Below, piece after piece: positions 52,994-61,660 of a DNA stretch of 64,000 nt. The position numbers were made by a program, and so were the translations under genes. The DNA is from Rubrivivax sp. (GTDB lineage: Bacteria; Pseudomonadota; Gammaproteobacteria; Burkholderiales; Burkholderiaceae_C). How positions within the stretch are numbered: position 1 is the first letter of the stretch; the number at the start of each line of letters is the position of its first letter. The stretch lies in NCBI GenBank assembly GCA_022843905.1, contig JALHMT010000021.1, forward strand, positions 1 to 64,000, read 5' to 3'. Under the pieces are notes generated by a model. It had not been told where the DNA came from. It did not search any database and was given only the letters and a program-made list of their open reading frames with translations.

Positions 52994-54102
52994 CCCCCCC
53001 CCGTAGCGCCTTCGGCGCTCCCCCCCAGGGGGGCGCACCCAGTGGACCGGCGGAGCCGGATCCACGGCTGCCGCTTGGGAAGTCCCCTTCCATCCCGCTG
53101 CTCGACGTGAAGGACTTCAGCCTGGAGTTCCGCACGCGCAGTGGCACGGTGCGCGCGCTGGAAGGCGTGAACCTGAGCCTGCGCAAGGGCGAGATCGTCG
53201 GCCTGGTGGGCGAGAGCGGCTCGGGCAAGTCGGTGCTCAGCTACGCGCTGCTGGGCATCAGCGACCGCGCGGCCAAGGTGACCGGCGGCACGGCGGTGTT
53301 CGGCGGGCTGGACCTGCTGCAGGCCGACGAGCCCACGCTGGCCGGCCTGCGCGGCCGCGAGATCTCGATGATCTTCCAGAGCCCGCGCACGGCGCTCAAC
53401 CCGATCCGCCAGGTCGGCCTGCAGATCGAGGACGTGCTGCGCCGCCACGCCGCGGCCAGCGGGCCCGACCTGCAGACCAGCCTGCGCCAGCGGGCCGTGC
53501 AGGCCTTGCGCGACGTGGCCATCGCCGACCCCGAGCGCCGCATCGCCGCCTACCCCTTCGAGATGTCCGGCGGCATGTGCCAGCGCGTGATGATCGCGCT
53601 GGCGCTGGCCTGCAAGCCCTCGCTGCTGATCGCCGACGAGCCCACCACGGGGCTCGACGTGACGACGCAGGCCGCCGTGATGGACCTCATCACCGGGCTG
53701 GCGCGCGAACGCCAGATGGCCACGCTGTTCATCACGCACGACCTCGCGCTGGCGGCCGACTACTGCGATCGCATCGTCGTGATGCACGCCGGCCATGCAG
53801 TGGAATCCGCACCCACGGCCAGCCTGTTCGCGTCGCCGCGCCACCCCTACACGGCACGGCTGATGTCGTCGACGCCCGGCGCGCGCAGCACCATCGCCAG
53901 CCTGCAGCCGGTGCCGGGCCAGCTGCCCGACCTGCGTCGCGAGGACCTGCCGGCCTGCCGCTTCGCCGAACGCTGCGAGCGCGCCAGCCCTCGCTGCCGC
54001 AGCGAACGGCCGGTGCTCGACACCTCGCAGCCGCATGCCGTCGCCTGCTGGCACCCGATGCACGAGGCCGCCCCGGCAGCCGAGGCCGAGCACCATGTCT
54101 GA
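52990..54102 (+). CDS. Dpp/Opp-type ABC ATPase, DppD-like, with repeat-encoded N-terminus
   Basis: A 370-residue ATPase: Walker A GLVGESGSGKSV, signature FEMSGGMCQRVMIAL, Walker B LLIADEPTTGLD, His switch in FITHDLALAAD, and the oligopeptide-type C-terminal Cys-rich motif (ACRFAERCERASPRC). The first ~24 residues (MTPPRSAFGAPPQGGAPSGP...) are encoded by the GC-rich dispersed repeat at 52993-53059, so this part is not conserved; the true domain begins near IPLLDVKDFSLEF. A GTG inside that strand (53107) is an alternative start, but coupling to the upstream stop favours 52990. Confidence 0.88.
   Translation: MTPPRSAFGAPPQGGAPSGPAEPDPRLPLGKSPSIPLLDVKDFSLEFRTRSGTVRALEGVNLSLRKGEIVGLVGESGSGKSVLSYALLGISDRAAKVTGGTAVFGGLDLLQADEPTLAGLRGREISMIFQSPRTALNPIRQVGLQIEDVLRRHAAASGPDLQTSLRQRAVQALRDVAIADPERRIAAYPFEMSGGMCQRVMIALALACKPSLLIADEPTTGLDVTTQAAVMDLITGLARERQMATLFITHDLALAADYCDRIVVMHAGHAVESAPTASLFASPRHPYTARLMSSTPGARSTIASLQPVPGQLPDLRREDLPACRFAERCERASPRCRSERPVLDTSQPHAVACWHPMHEAAPAAEAEHHV
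52993..53059. repeat. GC-rich multi-hairpin dispersed repeat, copy 2 (inside a coding start)
   Basis: Related to 41885-41945: hairpins agcgccttcggcgct, ccccccccaggggggc-like and ccggcggagccgg in the same order. Stem bases differ from copy 1 but stay complementary, which suggests that selection or amplification keeps the fold. It is translated as the N-terminus of the DppD-like protein. Confidence 0.65.
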
Positions 54103-55051
54103 CACCGCCTCCCCGCTGCTGCAGGTCGAGAAGCTGCACAAGCGTTTCCCGGTGGCCGGCAAGCGCGGGTCATTGCTGCATGCCGTGGACGACGTGAACT
54201 TCACCATCGGCGCCGGCGAGAGCCTGGGGCTGGTCGGTGAGTCGGGTTGCGGCAAGAGCACCCTGGTGCGCGTGCTCGCCCGTCTGCTGGACACCACCGA
54301 AGGCCGCATCGTCTTCGACGGCCGCGACCTCGCCGAGATGCCCGCAAGGCGCTTCGCGCAGGCGGCAGAGCGTGCGGCCATCCAGATGGTCTTCCAGGAC
54401 CCGACCGACAGCCTGAACCCGCGTTACACCGCGCGCGAGACCATCGCCGAGCCGCTGCGGCTGCTCAGCGCCCAGCGCGGCGCCGAAGCCGCCGCTCGCG
54501 TCGACGAGGTGGCCGAGCAGGTGGGCCTGCCGCAGTCACTGCTGTCGCGCTACCCGCATCAGCTCTCGGGCGGGCAGAAGGCCCGCGTGGGCATCGCGCG
54601 TGCGCTGGCCGTGCGGCCGCGGCTGCTGATCCTGGACGAGCCGACGGCCGCACTCGACGTCTCGGTGCAGGCCGTGGTGCTGCAGTTGCTGGACCGCCTG
54701 CGGCGTGAACTGCAGCTGAGCTACCTCTTCGTGTCGCACGACCTCAACGTCGTGCGGCTGCTCACCGACCGCGTGGCGGTGATGTACCTGGGAAAGCTGG
54801 TGGAACTGGGGCCTTCGGAAGCCGTGTTCCGCGCGCCGAAGCATCCCTACACACAGGCGCTGGTGTCGGCGATCCCGGGGCAGGGCCCCCGCATCCGCCT
54901 GAGCGGGGAGGTGTCCAGCCCGATCGATCCGCCGTCGCATGCCTGCCGTTTCCACGGCCGCTGCCCGCGGGGCGAAGATCGCTGCGCGCGCGAGGCACCG
55001 CTCTTCGTCGACATGCGTGGCCACGGGGTGGCCTGCCACTTTGCGGCATGA
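54095..55051 (+). CDS. Dpp/Opp-type ABC ATPase, DppF-like
   Basis: A 318-residue ATPase: Walker A GLVGESGCGKSTL, Q-loop FQDPTDSLNPRY, signature HQLSGGQKARVGIARAL, Walker B LLILDEPTAALDVS and the C-terminal Cys motif (ACRFHGRCPRGEDRCARE). It overlaps the DppD-like gene by eight bases. It is the last transporter gene; the regulator follows after 7 bp. Confidence 0.92.
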   Translation: MSDTASPLLQVEKLHKRFPVAGKRGSLLHAVDDVNFTIGAGESLGLVGESGCGKSTLVRVLARLLDTTEGRIVFDGRDLAEMPARRFAQAAERAAIQMVFQDPTDSLNPRYTARETIAEPLRLLSAQRGAEAAARVDEVAEQVGLPQSLLSRYPHQLSGGQKARVGIARALAVRPRLLILDEPTAALDVSVQAVVLQLLDRLRRELQLSYLFVSHDLNVVRLLTDRVAVMYLGKLVELGPSEAVFRAPKHPYTQALVSAIPGQGPRIRLSGEVSSPIDPPSHACRFHGRCPRGEDRCAREAPLFVDMRGHGVACHFAA

Positions 55052-55058
55052 TGAAGCC

Positions 55059-55775
55059 ATGACACCCCAGGTCAAGGCCGCCGCACCCGAAGCAGCCGCG
55101 CCGCGCGGCAACCTCGCGGAACAGGTCTATGCGCAGCTCAAGGCCGACCTGCACGACTTCCTGTGGATCTCGGGCGACCGCTTCTCCGAGGCCGAGATCG
55201 GCCAGCGCCTGGGCGTCAGCCGCACGCCGGTGCGCGAGGCGCTGTTCCGGCTGCGCAACGAAGGCTTCCTGGAGGTCGAGTCCAAGACCGGCTGGTTCGT
55301 CAAGCCGATCGACTTCGACAAGCTCGAACAGCTCTACGACCTGCGCATCGTGCTCGAGACCGCCAGCATCGCGCGGCTGGGGCAGCGCAGCGAAGACCCG
55401 CCGGAGCTCGACGAACTGAAGGCGCACTGGCTGGTGCCGGCCTCCGAGCGCCTGACCGACGGTCGCCGGGTCGGCGCGCTCGACGAGCAGTTCCATGCCT
55501 GGCTGGTGCGGGCCGCCGGCAACCAGGAGATCGCGCGCGTGCACCACGACGTCACCGAGCGCATCCGCATCGTGCGACGGCTGGACTTCACGCGTGGCGA
55601 CCGCATCGAGGCCACCTACCAGGAGCACGCCAAGGTGCTGCGCGCAGTGATGCAGCGCAAGACCGAGCAGGCGCAGCTGCTCATGCGCAGCCACATCGAG
55701 CAGAGCAAGACCGAAGTGCGCAAGATCACCCTGCATGCGCTGCACGAGGCCAAGGGACGTCTGGGGCGGCGATGA
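55059..55775 (+). CDS. GntR-family (FCD-type) transcriptional regulator
   Basis: A 238-residue FadR-subfamily GntR regulator: winged helix (LAEQVYAQLKADLHDFLWIS, RLGVSRTPVREALFRLRNEG) and an all-helical FCD ligand domain with Asp/His residues that usually hold a metal (LDEQFHAWLVRAAGN, TYQEHAKVLRAV, RSHIEQSK). It ends the ureide cluster and should bind the TGGTATACCA palindrome before atzF, acting as a ligand-released repressor. Family and site type agree; the link is inferred. Confidence 0.9.
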   Translation: MTPQVKAAAPEAAAPRGNLAEQVYAQLKADLHDFLWISGDRFSEAEIGQRLGVSRTPVREALFRLRNEGFLEVESKTGWFVKPIDFDKLEQLYDLRIVLETASIARLGQRSEDPPELDELKAHWLVPASERLTDGRRVGALDEQFHAWLVRAAGNQEIARVHHDVTERIRIVRRLDFTRGDRIEATYQEHAKVLRAVMQRKTEQAQLLMRSHIEQSKTEVRKITLHALHEAKGRLGRR

Positions 55776-55796
55776 CGGCTCGGCGATGATCGGGGC

Positions 55797-56201
55797 ATGA
55801 CAGACGCGCCCAAGTACGCCAGAAGCACACCCGTCGAAGCCTGGCTCGAAGACATCCGCCTGGTGGACGAAGACCGGTTCCAGATCGTGCTGAGCCTGCA
55901 CAAGCTGGTGCTGTCGGTGAATCCGGCCATCAGCGACGCCGTCAAATACGGCGGCCTGCTGTTTTCGGCCGGGCCGCCCTTCTGCGGCATCTTCTCGTAC
56001 ACGCGCCATGTCTCGCTGGAGTTCAGCCGCGGCGCCTCGCTGCCCGACCCTCACGGGGTGCTGGAAGGCGAGGGCAAGAAGCGCCGCCACATCAAGATCG
56101 AGCGTCGCGGCGACATCTTCAAGAAGAACGTGCGCGAGTACGTCGAGCGCGCCTTCGCGCAGGCTGCCGGCAAGCCGGCGGGGCAGCGCGCAGCGGGCTG
56201 A
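55797..56201 (+). CDS. DUF1801 family protein
   Basis: A 134-residue DUF1801/YdhG-like protein: VEAWLEDIRLVDEDRFQIVL, DAVKYGGLLFSAGPPFCGIF and IKIERRGDIFKKNVREYVER, ending in an Ala/Gly tail. The fold resembles frataxin-like/iron-binding proteins but the role is unknown. It starts 21 bp after the gntR stop and may be read through from it. A broken relative lies at 16066-16236. Confidence 0.83.
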   Translation: MTDAPKYARSTPVEAWLEDIRLVDEDRFQIVLSLHKLVLSVNPAISDAVKYGGLLFSAGPPFCGIFSYTRHVSLEFSRGASLPDPHGVLEGEGKKRRHIKIERRGDIFKKNVREYVERAFAQAAGKPAGQRAAG

Positions 56202-56387
56202 ACAGCGCTTTCCGTGACGCACCGGACAGACGCAGTCCGGGCGTTCGTGATGCTTCTCACGCTGCGTCTTGCAGCGTTCTTCCTCCCCCGATTCGAGGGG
56301 GCGATTACAGCCCCTGGGAAGCTCGTTCGTCGTTGCCAGGGCATGGCCGGTGCCCTAAGCTCCAGCCACATTCAACAGGGGGGTTTC

Positions 56388-57368
56388 ATGTCCGCGTCCA
56401 ACGTCCACAAGCTGCTTTTCAAGGCAGCGACCGTGGCAGGCCTGGTGCTGGGTTCGTTCCAGGCCAGCGCAGCTCCCACCAGCCTCGTCGTCTTCGGCGA
56501 CAGCCTGTCCGATCCCGGCAACATGTTCGCGCTGTCGTCGCTGTTCGTGCCGCCGCTGCCGGCGCCCATTCCTTCGCTGCCCTACGTCAACGGCCGCTTC
56601 TCGAACGGGCCCGTGGCCGCCGAGTACCTGGCCAGCCACCTGGGCGTGCCGACGACCAACTATGCCTACGCGGGGGCGAGCACCGGCCTGACCAACCCCT
56701 ACTTCGCCGGGCAGCCACCCGCCTTCGCGCCGCTGTTCAACACCGGCATGACCTCGCAGCTCAACACCTTCACCGCCAGCCTGGGTCCGGGCGGCGCCGA
56801 CAGCGGTGCGCTGTACTTCGTGATGGGCGGTGCCAACGACTTCCTCGAAGGGGGCCTGGCCGACCCCATCGGCACGCTGAACACGGCGATCGGCAACCTG
56901 GTGAACATCGTCTCGACGCTGTACGGCGCCGGTGCGCGCGACTTCTTCCTGCCGCTGCTGCCCGACCTGGGCGCCACGCCCCGCATCCAGGCCCAGGGGC
57001 CGGTCGCAATGGCACAGGCGCGCGGCCTCTCGATGCTCTTCAACGCGAGCCTGGTGGGCGCCTACGAGCAGCTCGCCGCGGCCCTGCCCGACGAGAACTT
57101 CACCTACTTCGACACCCTGGCGGCGCAGGACGAGATCAGCGCCCAGACGCTGCTGGCCGGCGGCTCGACCAGCGTGCCCTGCGTGGTGGCCCAGGCCAAC
57201 CCGACCTGCAGCGGCTTCTTCTTCTTCGACGACATCCACCCGACCACGGCCGTGCATGCAGGCATCGCCTCGCGCATGATGCTGGAGATCCCCGAGCCGG
57301 GCACGCTGGCGTTGGTCGGCGTGGCGCTGTTCGCCGTGGGCCGGCGTCGGCTGCGCGCCCAGGCCTGA
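56388..57368 (+). CDS. GDSL-type esterase with PEP-CTERM sorting signal
   Basis: A 326-residue exported SGNH/GDSL hydrolase. Signal peptide: FKAATVAGLVLGSFQASAAP. Catalytic blocks: GDS (FGDSLSDPGN; Ser), Gly (YVNGRFSNGPV), Asn (MGGANDF) and the Asp/His pair (FFFFDDIHPTTAVH). The C-terminus IPEPGTLALVGVALFAVG followed by RRRR-like residues is a PEP-CTERM signal. It probably acts on esters outside the cell. A 5-bp-stem hairpin lies in the leader (56285-56301); the ribosome site is acagggggg. Confidence 0.92.
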   Translation: MSASNVHKLLFKAATVAGLVLGSFQASAAPTSLVVFGDSLSDPGNMFALSSLFVPPLPAPIPSLPYVNGRFSNGPVAAEYLASHLGVPTTNYAYAGASTGLTNPYFAGQPPAFAPLFNTGMTSQLNTFTASLGPGGADSGALYFVMGGANDFLEGGLADPIGTLNTAIGNLVNIVSTLYGAGARDFFLPLLPDLGATPRIQAQGPVAMAQARGLSMLFNASLVGAYEQLAAALPDENFTYFDTLAAQDEISAQTLLAGGSTSVPCVVAQANPTCSGFFFFDDIHPTTAVHAGIASRMMLEIPEPGTLALVGVALFAVGRRRLRAQA

Positions 57369-57427
57369 GGCGGGGTGCCCGAGCCCCGGCGCGGGTCGGC
57401 CCGCGCGGGGGGCCTCTCAGGGGCGCG

Positions 57428-58414
57428 TCAAGGAATGGCCAGCACCACGTTGCCCGTGGCCTGGCCCTGTTCGACCAGCTGGTGCGCATGCACGATGTCG
57501 GCCAGCGCCACCCGCGCGCCGATGGCGTGCGTGATGCGGCCGCTCTCCAGCAGGATCTGCAGCGCTGCCACGGCCCGCGCCCGGTCTTCGGCCGACAGCT
57601 TGTAGACGATGAAGAACAGCAGGTTCAGGTTGTTCGAGATGAGCGGGAAGAAGGGCAGGCTGAACTGCGGCGCGCCGCTGCCGTAGACCACGCAGTCGCC
57701 GCCCGGCCGCAGCGCCCCCAGATCGATGGCGGCGTTGGCGGCGATGTCGACCTCGACGATGCGGTCCACCCCGCGGCCCGAGGTGAGCTGCTGCACACGT
57801 GCCACCACGTCCTCGCTGCGGTAGTCGATGACCTCGTTGGCCCCTGCGGCCAGCGCGATGTCGCCCTTTGCCGGGCTGCTGACCGTGGCGATCACGCTGG
57901 CCGCGCCCAGGGCTCTTGCGAACTGCACCGCGTAGTGCCCCACCGCACCGGCACCGCCCGCCACCAGCACGCTGCGGCCCTGCACGCCGCCGTGGGTGAG
58001 CAAGGCGTGCAGCGCCGTCAACGCAGGGATGCCCAGGCAGGCGCCGGCCTCGTCGGGCACGCCGGGCGGCAGCGGCACGGCCTGCGCCTCGGGCAGCACC
58101 ACGTACTGCGCGGCGGTGCCCATGGCCCGGCCGAAGGCGGCGTTCCACAGCCAAACGCGCTGGCCGATGCGCTCGGGGGCGACGCCTTCGCCCACCGCGT
58201 CGATCACGCCCATGCCGTCGCTGTGCGGCACCACGCGCGCAAAGGGCATGGCGCTGCTGCGCAGCCCGGCCCGGCTCTTCACGTCGGAGGGGTTCACGCC
58301 CGACCAGCGCAGGCGCACGCGCAGCTCGCCGGCGCCGGGTTGCGGGTCCGGCAGGTTGCCCAATTGCAGGACCTCGGCCGCCGGGCCGGTTCGTTCGTAG
58401 AAAGCAGCTTGCAT
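57428..58414 (-). CDS. NADPH:quinone oxidoreductase-like zinc-free MDR protein
   Basis: A 328-residue medium-chain dehydrogenase/reductase of the quinone oxidoreductase group: N-terminal GVNPSDVKSRAGL, nucleotide-binding VLVAGGAGAVGHYAVQFARA and a C-terminal IVHAHQLVEQGQATGNVVL. No catalytic-zinc Cys motif is visible, as in QOR. It reduces quinones or enones with NADPH. It is convergent with the esterase gene and divergent from the tctC gene at 58603. Confidence 0.9.
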   Translation of the reverse strand: MQAAFYERTGPAAEVLQLGNLPDPQPGAGELRVRLRWSGVNPSDVKSRAGLRSSAMPFARVVPHSDGMGVIDAVGEGVAPERIGQRVWLWNAAFGRAMGTAAQYVVLPEAQAVPLPPGVPDEAGACLGIPALTALHALLTHGGVQGRSVLVAGGAGAVGHYAVQFARALGAASVIATVSSPAKGDIALAAGANEVIDYRSEDVVARVQQLTSGRGVDRIVEVDIAANAAIDLGALRPGGDCVVYGSGAPQFSLPFFPLISNNLNLLFFIVYKLSAEDRARAVAALQILLESGRITHAIGARVALADIVHAHQLVEQGQATGNVVLAIP

Positions 58415-58602
58415 GTGGGAAGTGCGCGGCAGGGCGCGTGCAGAAATGCGCCCCGGGCGCGGTGGACGGCATTGTGGACCGGGCCCGGAACCGGCAGGCG
58501 TTTTCCCGTGTCGTGCACCGCATCCCGCGGTCGTACGATGACCCTCCAACAGGCGCCGCCGAAGCCCGGCTCAGCCTGGTCAGAACCGATGGAGACAGCC
58601 CC

Positions 58603-59592
58603 ATGAACCGCATCCTCACTCCGGCCTCGCGCCGCCGCTTCATCCTGCAGACCGCCGCCGCGGCGGGCAGCATCGCATTGCCGACCCTGGCGCTCTCGCA
58701 GGGCTTTCCTGCCAGGCCCATCCGCTACATCTGCCCCTGGCCGGCCGGCGGCTCCACCGACGCGGTGATCCGTGCGCTGGCCACCAGCGCGGCCAGATCG
58801 CTGGGCCAGAACATCATCGTCGACAACAAGCCGGGCGCGGGCGGCATGCTGGGCGCCAACGAACTGGTGAACGCCGCGCCCGACGGCTACACGCTGAGCC
58901 AGCTGCCGCACGGCGTGTTCCGCATCCCGCACATGCAGAAGACCAGCTTCGACACGCTGAAGGACTTCACCTGGATCGCCTGCCTGACCGGTTACACCTT
59001 CGGCCTGGTGGTGCCTGCCGACTCGCCCATCAAGAGCATCGCCGACCTGGTGGCCTGGGCCAAGGCCAACCCCGGCAAGTTCAGCTACGGCTCCACCGGC
59101 ACCGGCACCAGCCCGCACCTGGCGGTGGAAGAGTTCGCGCAGCGCGCCGGCATCCAGCTGAACCACGTGCCCTTCAAGGGCAACGCCGACAACATGCAGG
59201 CCATCCTGGGCGGCCACACCATGGCCGCCAGCGATGCCACCGGCTGGGCGCCCCACGTCGAGGCCGGCAAGCTGCGCCTGCTGGCCACCTACGGCAGCAA
59301 GCGCACCAAGCGCTGGCCCAACGTGCCCACGCTGGACGAACTGGGCTACAAGACGGTGAGTGACTCGCCCTTCGGCGTGTGCGGCCCCAAGGGCATGGAC
59401 CCGGCCGTGGTGCGCACGCTGCACGACGCCTTCCGCCGGACGCTGGACGACCCGGCCGTGCTGGCCGCCTTCGACAAGTTCGACCAGACGGTGATCTACA
59501 TGGGCACCGAGGCGTACACGAAGTTCGCGCGCGAGAGCTTCGAGGCCGAGAAGGCGACCATCGAGCGGCTGGGGCTGGCCGCCAAGACCTGA
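58603..59592 (+). CDS. Bug/TctC-type periplasmic solute-binding protein
   Basis: A 329-residue TctC-family protein with an RRRFILQTAAAAGSIALP signal (Tat-like RRRF), then FPARPIRYICPWPAGGSTDA, NKPGAGGMLGANELV, PDGYTLSQL and NHVPFKGNADNM. It precedes a CoA-transferase and an RraA-like gene, which suggests capture of a dicarboxylate or hydroxyacid that is then activated to a CoA ester. Ligand unknown. Confidence 0.9.
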   Translation: MNRILTPASRRRFILQTAAAAGSIALPTLALSQGFPARPIRYICPWPAGGSTDAVIRALATSAARSLGQNIIVDNKPGAGGMLGANELVNAAPDGYTLSQLPHGVFRIPHMQKTSFDTLKDFTWIACLTGYTFGLVVPADSPIKSIADLVAWAKANPGKFSYGSTGTGTSPHLAVEEFAQRAGIQLNHVPFKGNADNMQAILGGHTMAASDATGWAPHVEAGKLRLLATYGSKRTKRWPNVPTLDELGYKTVSDSPFGVCGPKGMDPAVVRTLHDAFRRTLDDPAVLAAFDKFDQTVIYMGTEAYTKFARESFEAEKATIERLGLAAKT

Positions 59593-59702
59593 ACGCCGCG
59601 GCGGGCGCGCGCGGCCCGTCGAAGGCCGACCGGGTGCCTTCTGCCGCTACATTGCCGTCTGGTCGACGTTGACCGGCGGCTGATGATCGGGGAGGGCTTT
59701 CG

Positions 59703-60929
59703 ATGAGTGTGGCGACGGATGCGATGGACGCGCTGCAGGGCCTGAAGGTGCTGGAACTGGGGCAGCTCATCGCCGGTCCCTTCGCCGGCAAGACGCTGGC
59801 CGACTTCGGCGCCGACGTCATCAAGGTCGAGCCACCCGGCGTGGGCGACCCGCTGCGCAAGTGGCGGCTGCTGCGCGAAGGCACCTCGGTGTGGTGGGAG
59901 GTGCAGTCGCGCAACAAGCGTTCGGTGTGCCTGGACCTTCGCACGCCCGACGGACAGGAGGCCGTGCGCGCGCTGGCCGCCGAGGCCGACGTGCTGATCG
60001 AAAACTTCAAGCCCGGCACCATGGAGGACTGGGGCCTGGGCTGGGAGGTGCTGCACGCCGCCAACCCGGGGCTGATCATGCTGCGCATCAGCGGCTTCGG
60101 CCAGACCGGCCCCTACCGCGACAAGCCCGGCTTCGGCGTGCTGGGCGAGGCCATGGGCGGGCTGCGCCACCTGACGGCCGAACCCGGCCGCGTGCCGGTG
60201 CGGGTGGGCGTGAGCATCGGCGACACGCTGTCGGCGCTGCACGGCGTGATCGGCGTGCTGATGGCGTTGCGCCACCGCGAGGTCAACGGCGGACAGGGGC
60301 AGGTCATCGACGTGGCGCTCTACGAGAGCGTGTTCAACGTGATGGAAAGCCTGCTGCCCGAATACGACGCCTTCGGCGCCGTGCGGGGTGCGGCCGGCAG
60401 CGCACTGCCGGGCATCGCACCCAGCAACGCCTACCGCTGTGCCGACGGCGCCTACGTGCTGGTGGCCGGCAACGGCGACAGCATCTTCCGCCGGCTGATG
60501 AAGGCCATCGGCCGCGACGACCTGGCGTCAGACCCCGCGCTGGCGCACAACGACGGTCGCGTGAAGCGCGTGGCCGACATCGACGGCGCCATCGGCGACT
60601 GGACCGCACAGCGCCCCATCGAAGAAGTCATCGCCGCGCTGGAAGCCGCCGCCGTGCCGGTGGGCCGCATCTACAGCGTGGCCGACATCGCTGCCGACGC
60701 GCAGTACCTGGCGCGCGACATGATCCTGCAGACGCAAGGCGTCGACGGCCGGCCGCTGAAGGTGCCCGGCATCGTGCCCAAGCTGTCCGGCACGCCGGGT
60801 CGCCTGCGCAGCCCGGCGCCGCGTCTGGGAGAGCACGACGACTGCGTGCTGGGCCGCAGCGGCTGGCCGCTGCTGCAGCGCCAGGGCGCTGCCGCCAACG
60901 ACGACGCCGGGCCGGAGTGCGCGTCGTGA
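59703..60929 (+). CDS. CaiB/BaiF (class III) CoA-transferase
   Basis: A 408-residue family III CoA-transferase: GLKVLELGQLIAGPFAGKTL, ADFGADVIKVEPPGVGDP, NKRSVCLDLRTPDGQE, and the catalytic-type Asp in VRVGVSIGDTLSALHG. It moves CoA between carboxylic acids through an aspartyl thioester. The C-terminal tail is longer and less ordered than usual. The start of the next gene overlaps its stop (GTGA). Confidence 0.92.
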   Translation: MSVATDAMDALQGLKVLELGQLIAGPFAGKTLADFGADVIKVEPPGVGDPLRKWRLLREGTSVWWEVQSRNKRSVCLDLRTPDGQEAVRALAAEADVLIENFKPGTMEDWGLGWEVLHAANPGLIMLRISGFGQTGPYRDKPGFGVLGEAMGGLRHLTAEPGRVPVRVGVSIGDTLSALHGVIGVLMALRHREVNGGQGQVIDVALYESVFNVMESLLPEYDAFGAVRGAAGSALPGIAPSNAYRCADGAYVLVAGNGDSIFRRLMKAIGRDDLASDPALAHNDGRVKRVADIDGAIGDWTAQRPIEEVIAALEAAAVPVGRIYSVADIAADAQYLARDMILQTQGVDGRPLKVPGIVPKLSGTPGRLRSPAPRLGEHDDCVLGRSGWPLLQRQGAAANDDAGPECAS

Positions 60930-61660
60930 TCGCCGGGCCTGGCGATCGCGGCGTTCCGCGGCAGGCGCCGGGCAGCCTGGGGCGCGTCCTGAGGCGCAGC
61001 CTGCGGCAGCGCGCCTTCAGCCTGCTGCTGAGCTTGTTGATGATGGTCCTGCTGGCCGCCGGCGCCGCTGCAGCGGCCACGCCGATGACGCGTGAGCACG
61101 CCCTGCGTTCGCTGAACCACGCCGTGGTGCACGAGCGCGCCGCGGCCGTGGCCCGGCTGGCCGAAGCCGGCGCCATGAGCGATGCGCCCGCCGTGGCCGA
61201 GCGCCTGCGCGACGAAGACGCCGGCGTGCGTCGCATGGCCGGCGCCGCGCTGTGGATGATCTGGAGCCGCTCGGGCGACCCCGCCATCGACCGCCTGTTC
61301 CAGCGCGGCGTGGCGCAGATGGGCGAGGGCCGTCTGCCCCAGGCGCTGTCCACCTTCAGCCAGGTGGTGCGACGCAAGCCGGACTTCGCCGAGGGCTGGA
61401 ACAAGCGCGCCACCGTGCACTTCCTGCTCGGCGACCATGCCGCGTCGCTGAAGGACTGCGACGAGGTGCTCAAGCGCAACCCGCTGCACTTCGGCGCGTT
61501 GTCGGGCATGGCGCAGATCCACCTGCAACGCGGCGACCCCCTCCAGGCGCTGCGCGCCTACGAACGCGCGCTGCAGGCCAACCCGAACCTGGAAGGCGGC
61601 GCCCAGATGCTGCAGTTCCTGGAAGAGGCCGCACGCCGCAAGGGCGGCGCCTCGACCTGA
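60926..61660 (+). CDS. TPR-repeat protein with N-terminal signal/anchor
   Basis: A 244-residue protein starting with GTG inside the CoA-transferase stop. A basic N-terminus leads into a hydrophobic segment (FSLLLSLLMMVLLAAGAAAA), then HEAT-like helices (~55-110) and three TPR units (AQMGEGRLPQALSTFSQVVR, LLGDHAASLKDCDEVLKRNP, LQRGDPLQALRAYERALQAN). It probably sits in the periplasm or is anchored to the inner membrane and holds protein partners. An ATG at 61039 would remove the basic part. Confidence 0.75.
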   Translation: MIAGPGDRGVPRQAPGSLGRVLRRSLRQRAFSLLLSLLMMVLLAAGAAAAATPMTREHALRSLNHAVVHERAAAVARLAEAGAMSDAPAVAERLRDEDAGVRRMAGAALWMIWSRSGDPAIDRLFQRGVAQMGEGRLPQALSTFSQVVRRKPDFAEGWNKRATVHFLLGDHAASLKDCDEVLKRNPLHFGALSGMAQIHLQRGDPLQALRAYERALQANPNLEGGAQMLQFLEEAARRKGGAST

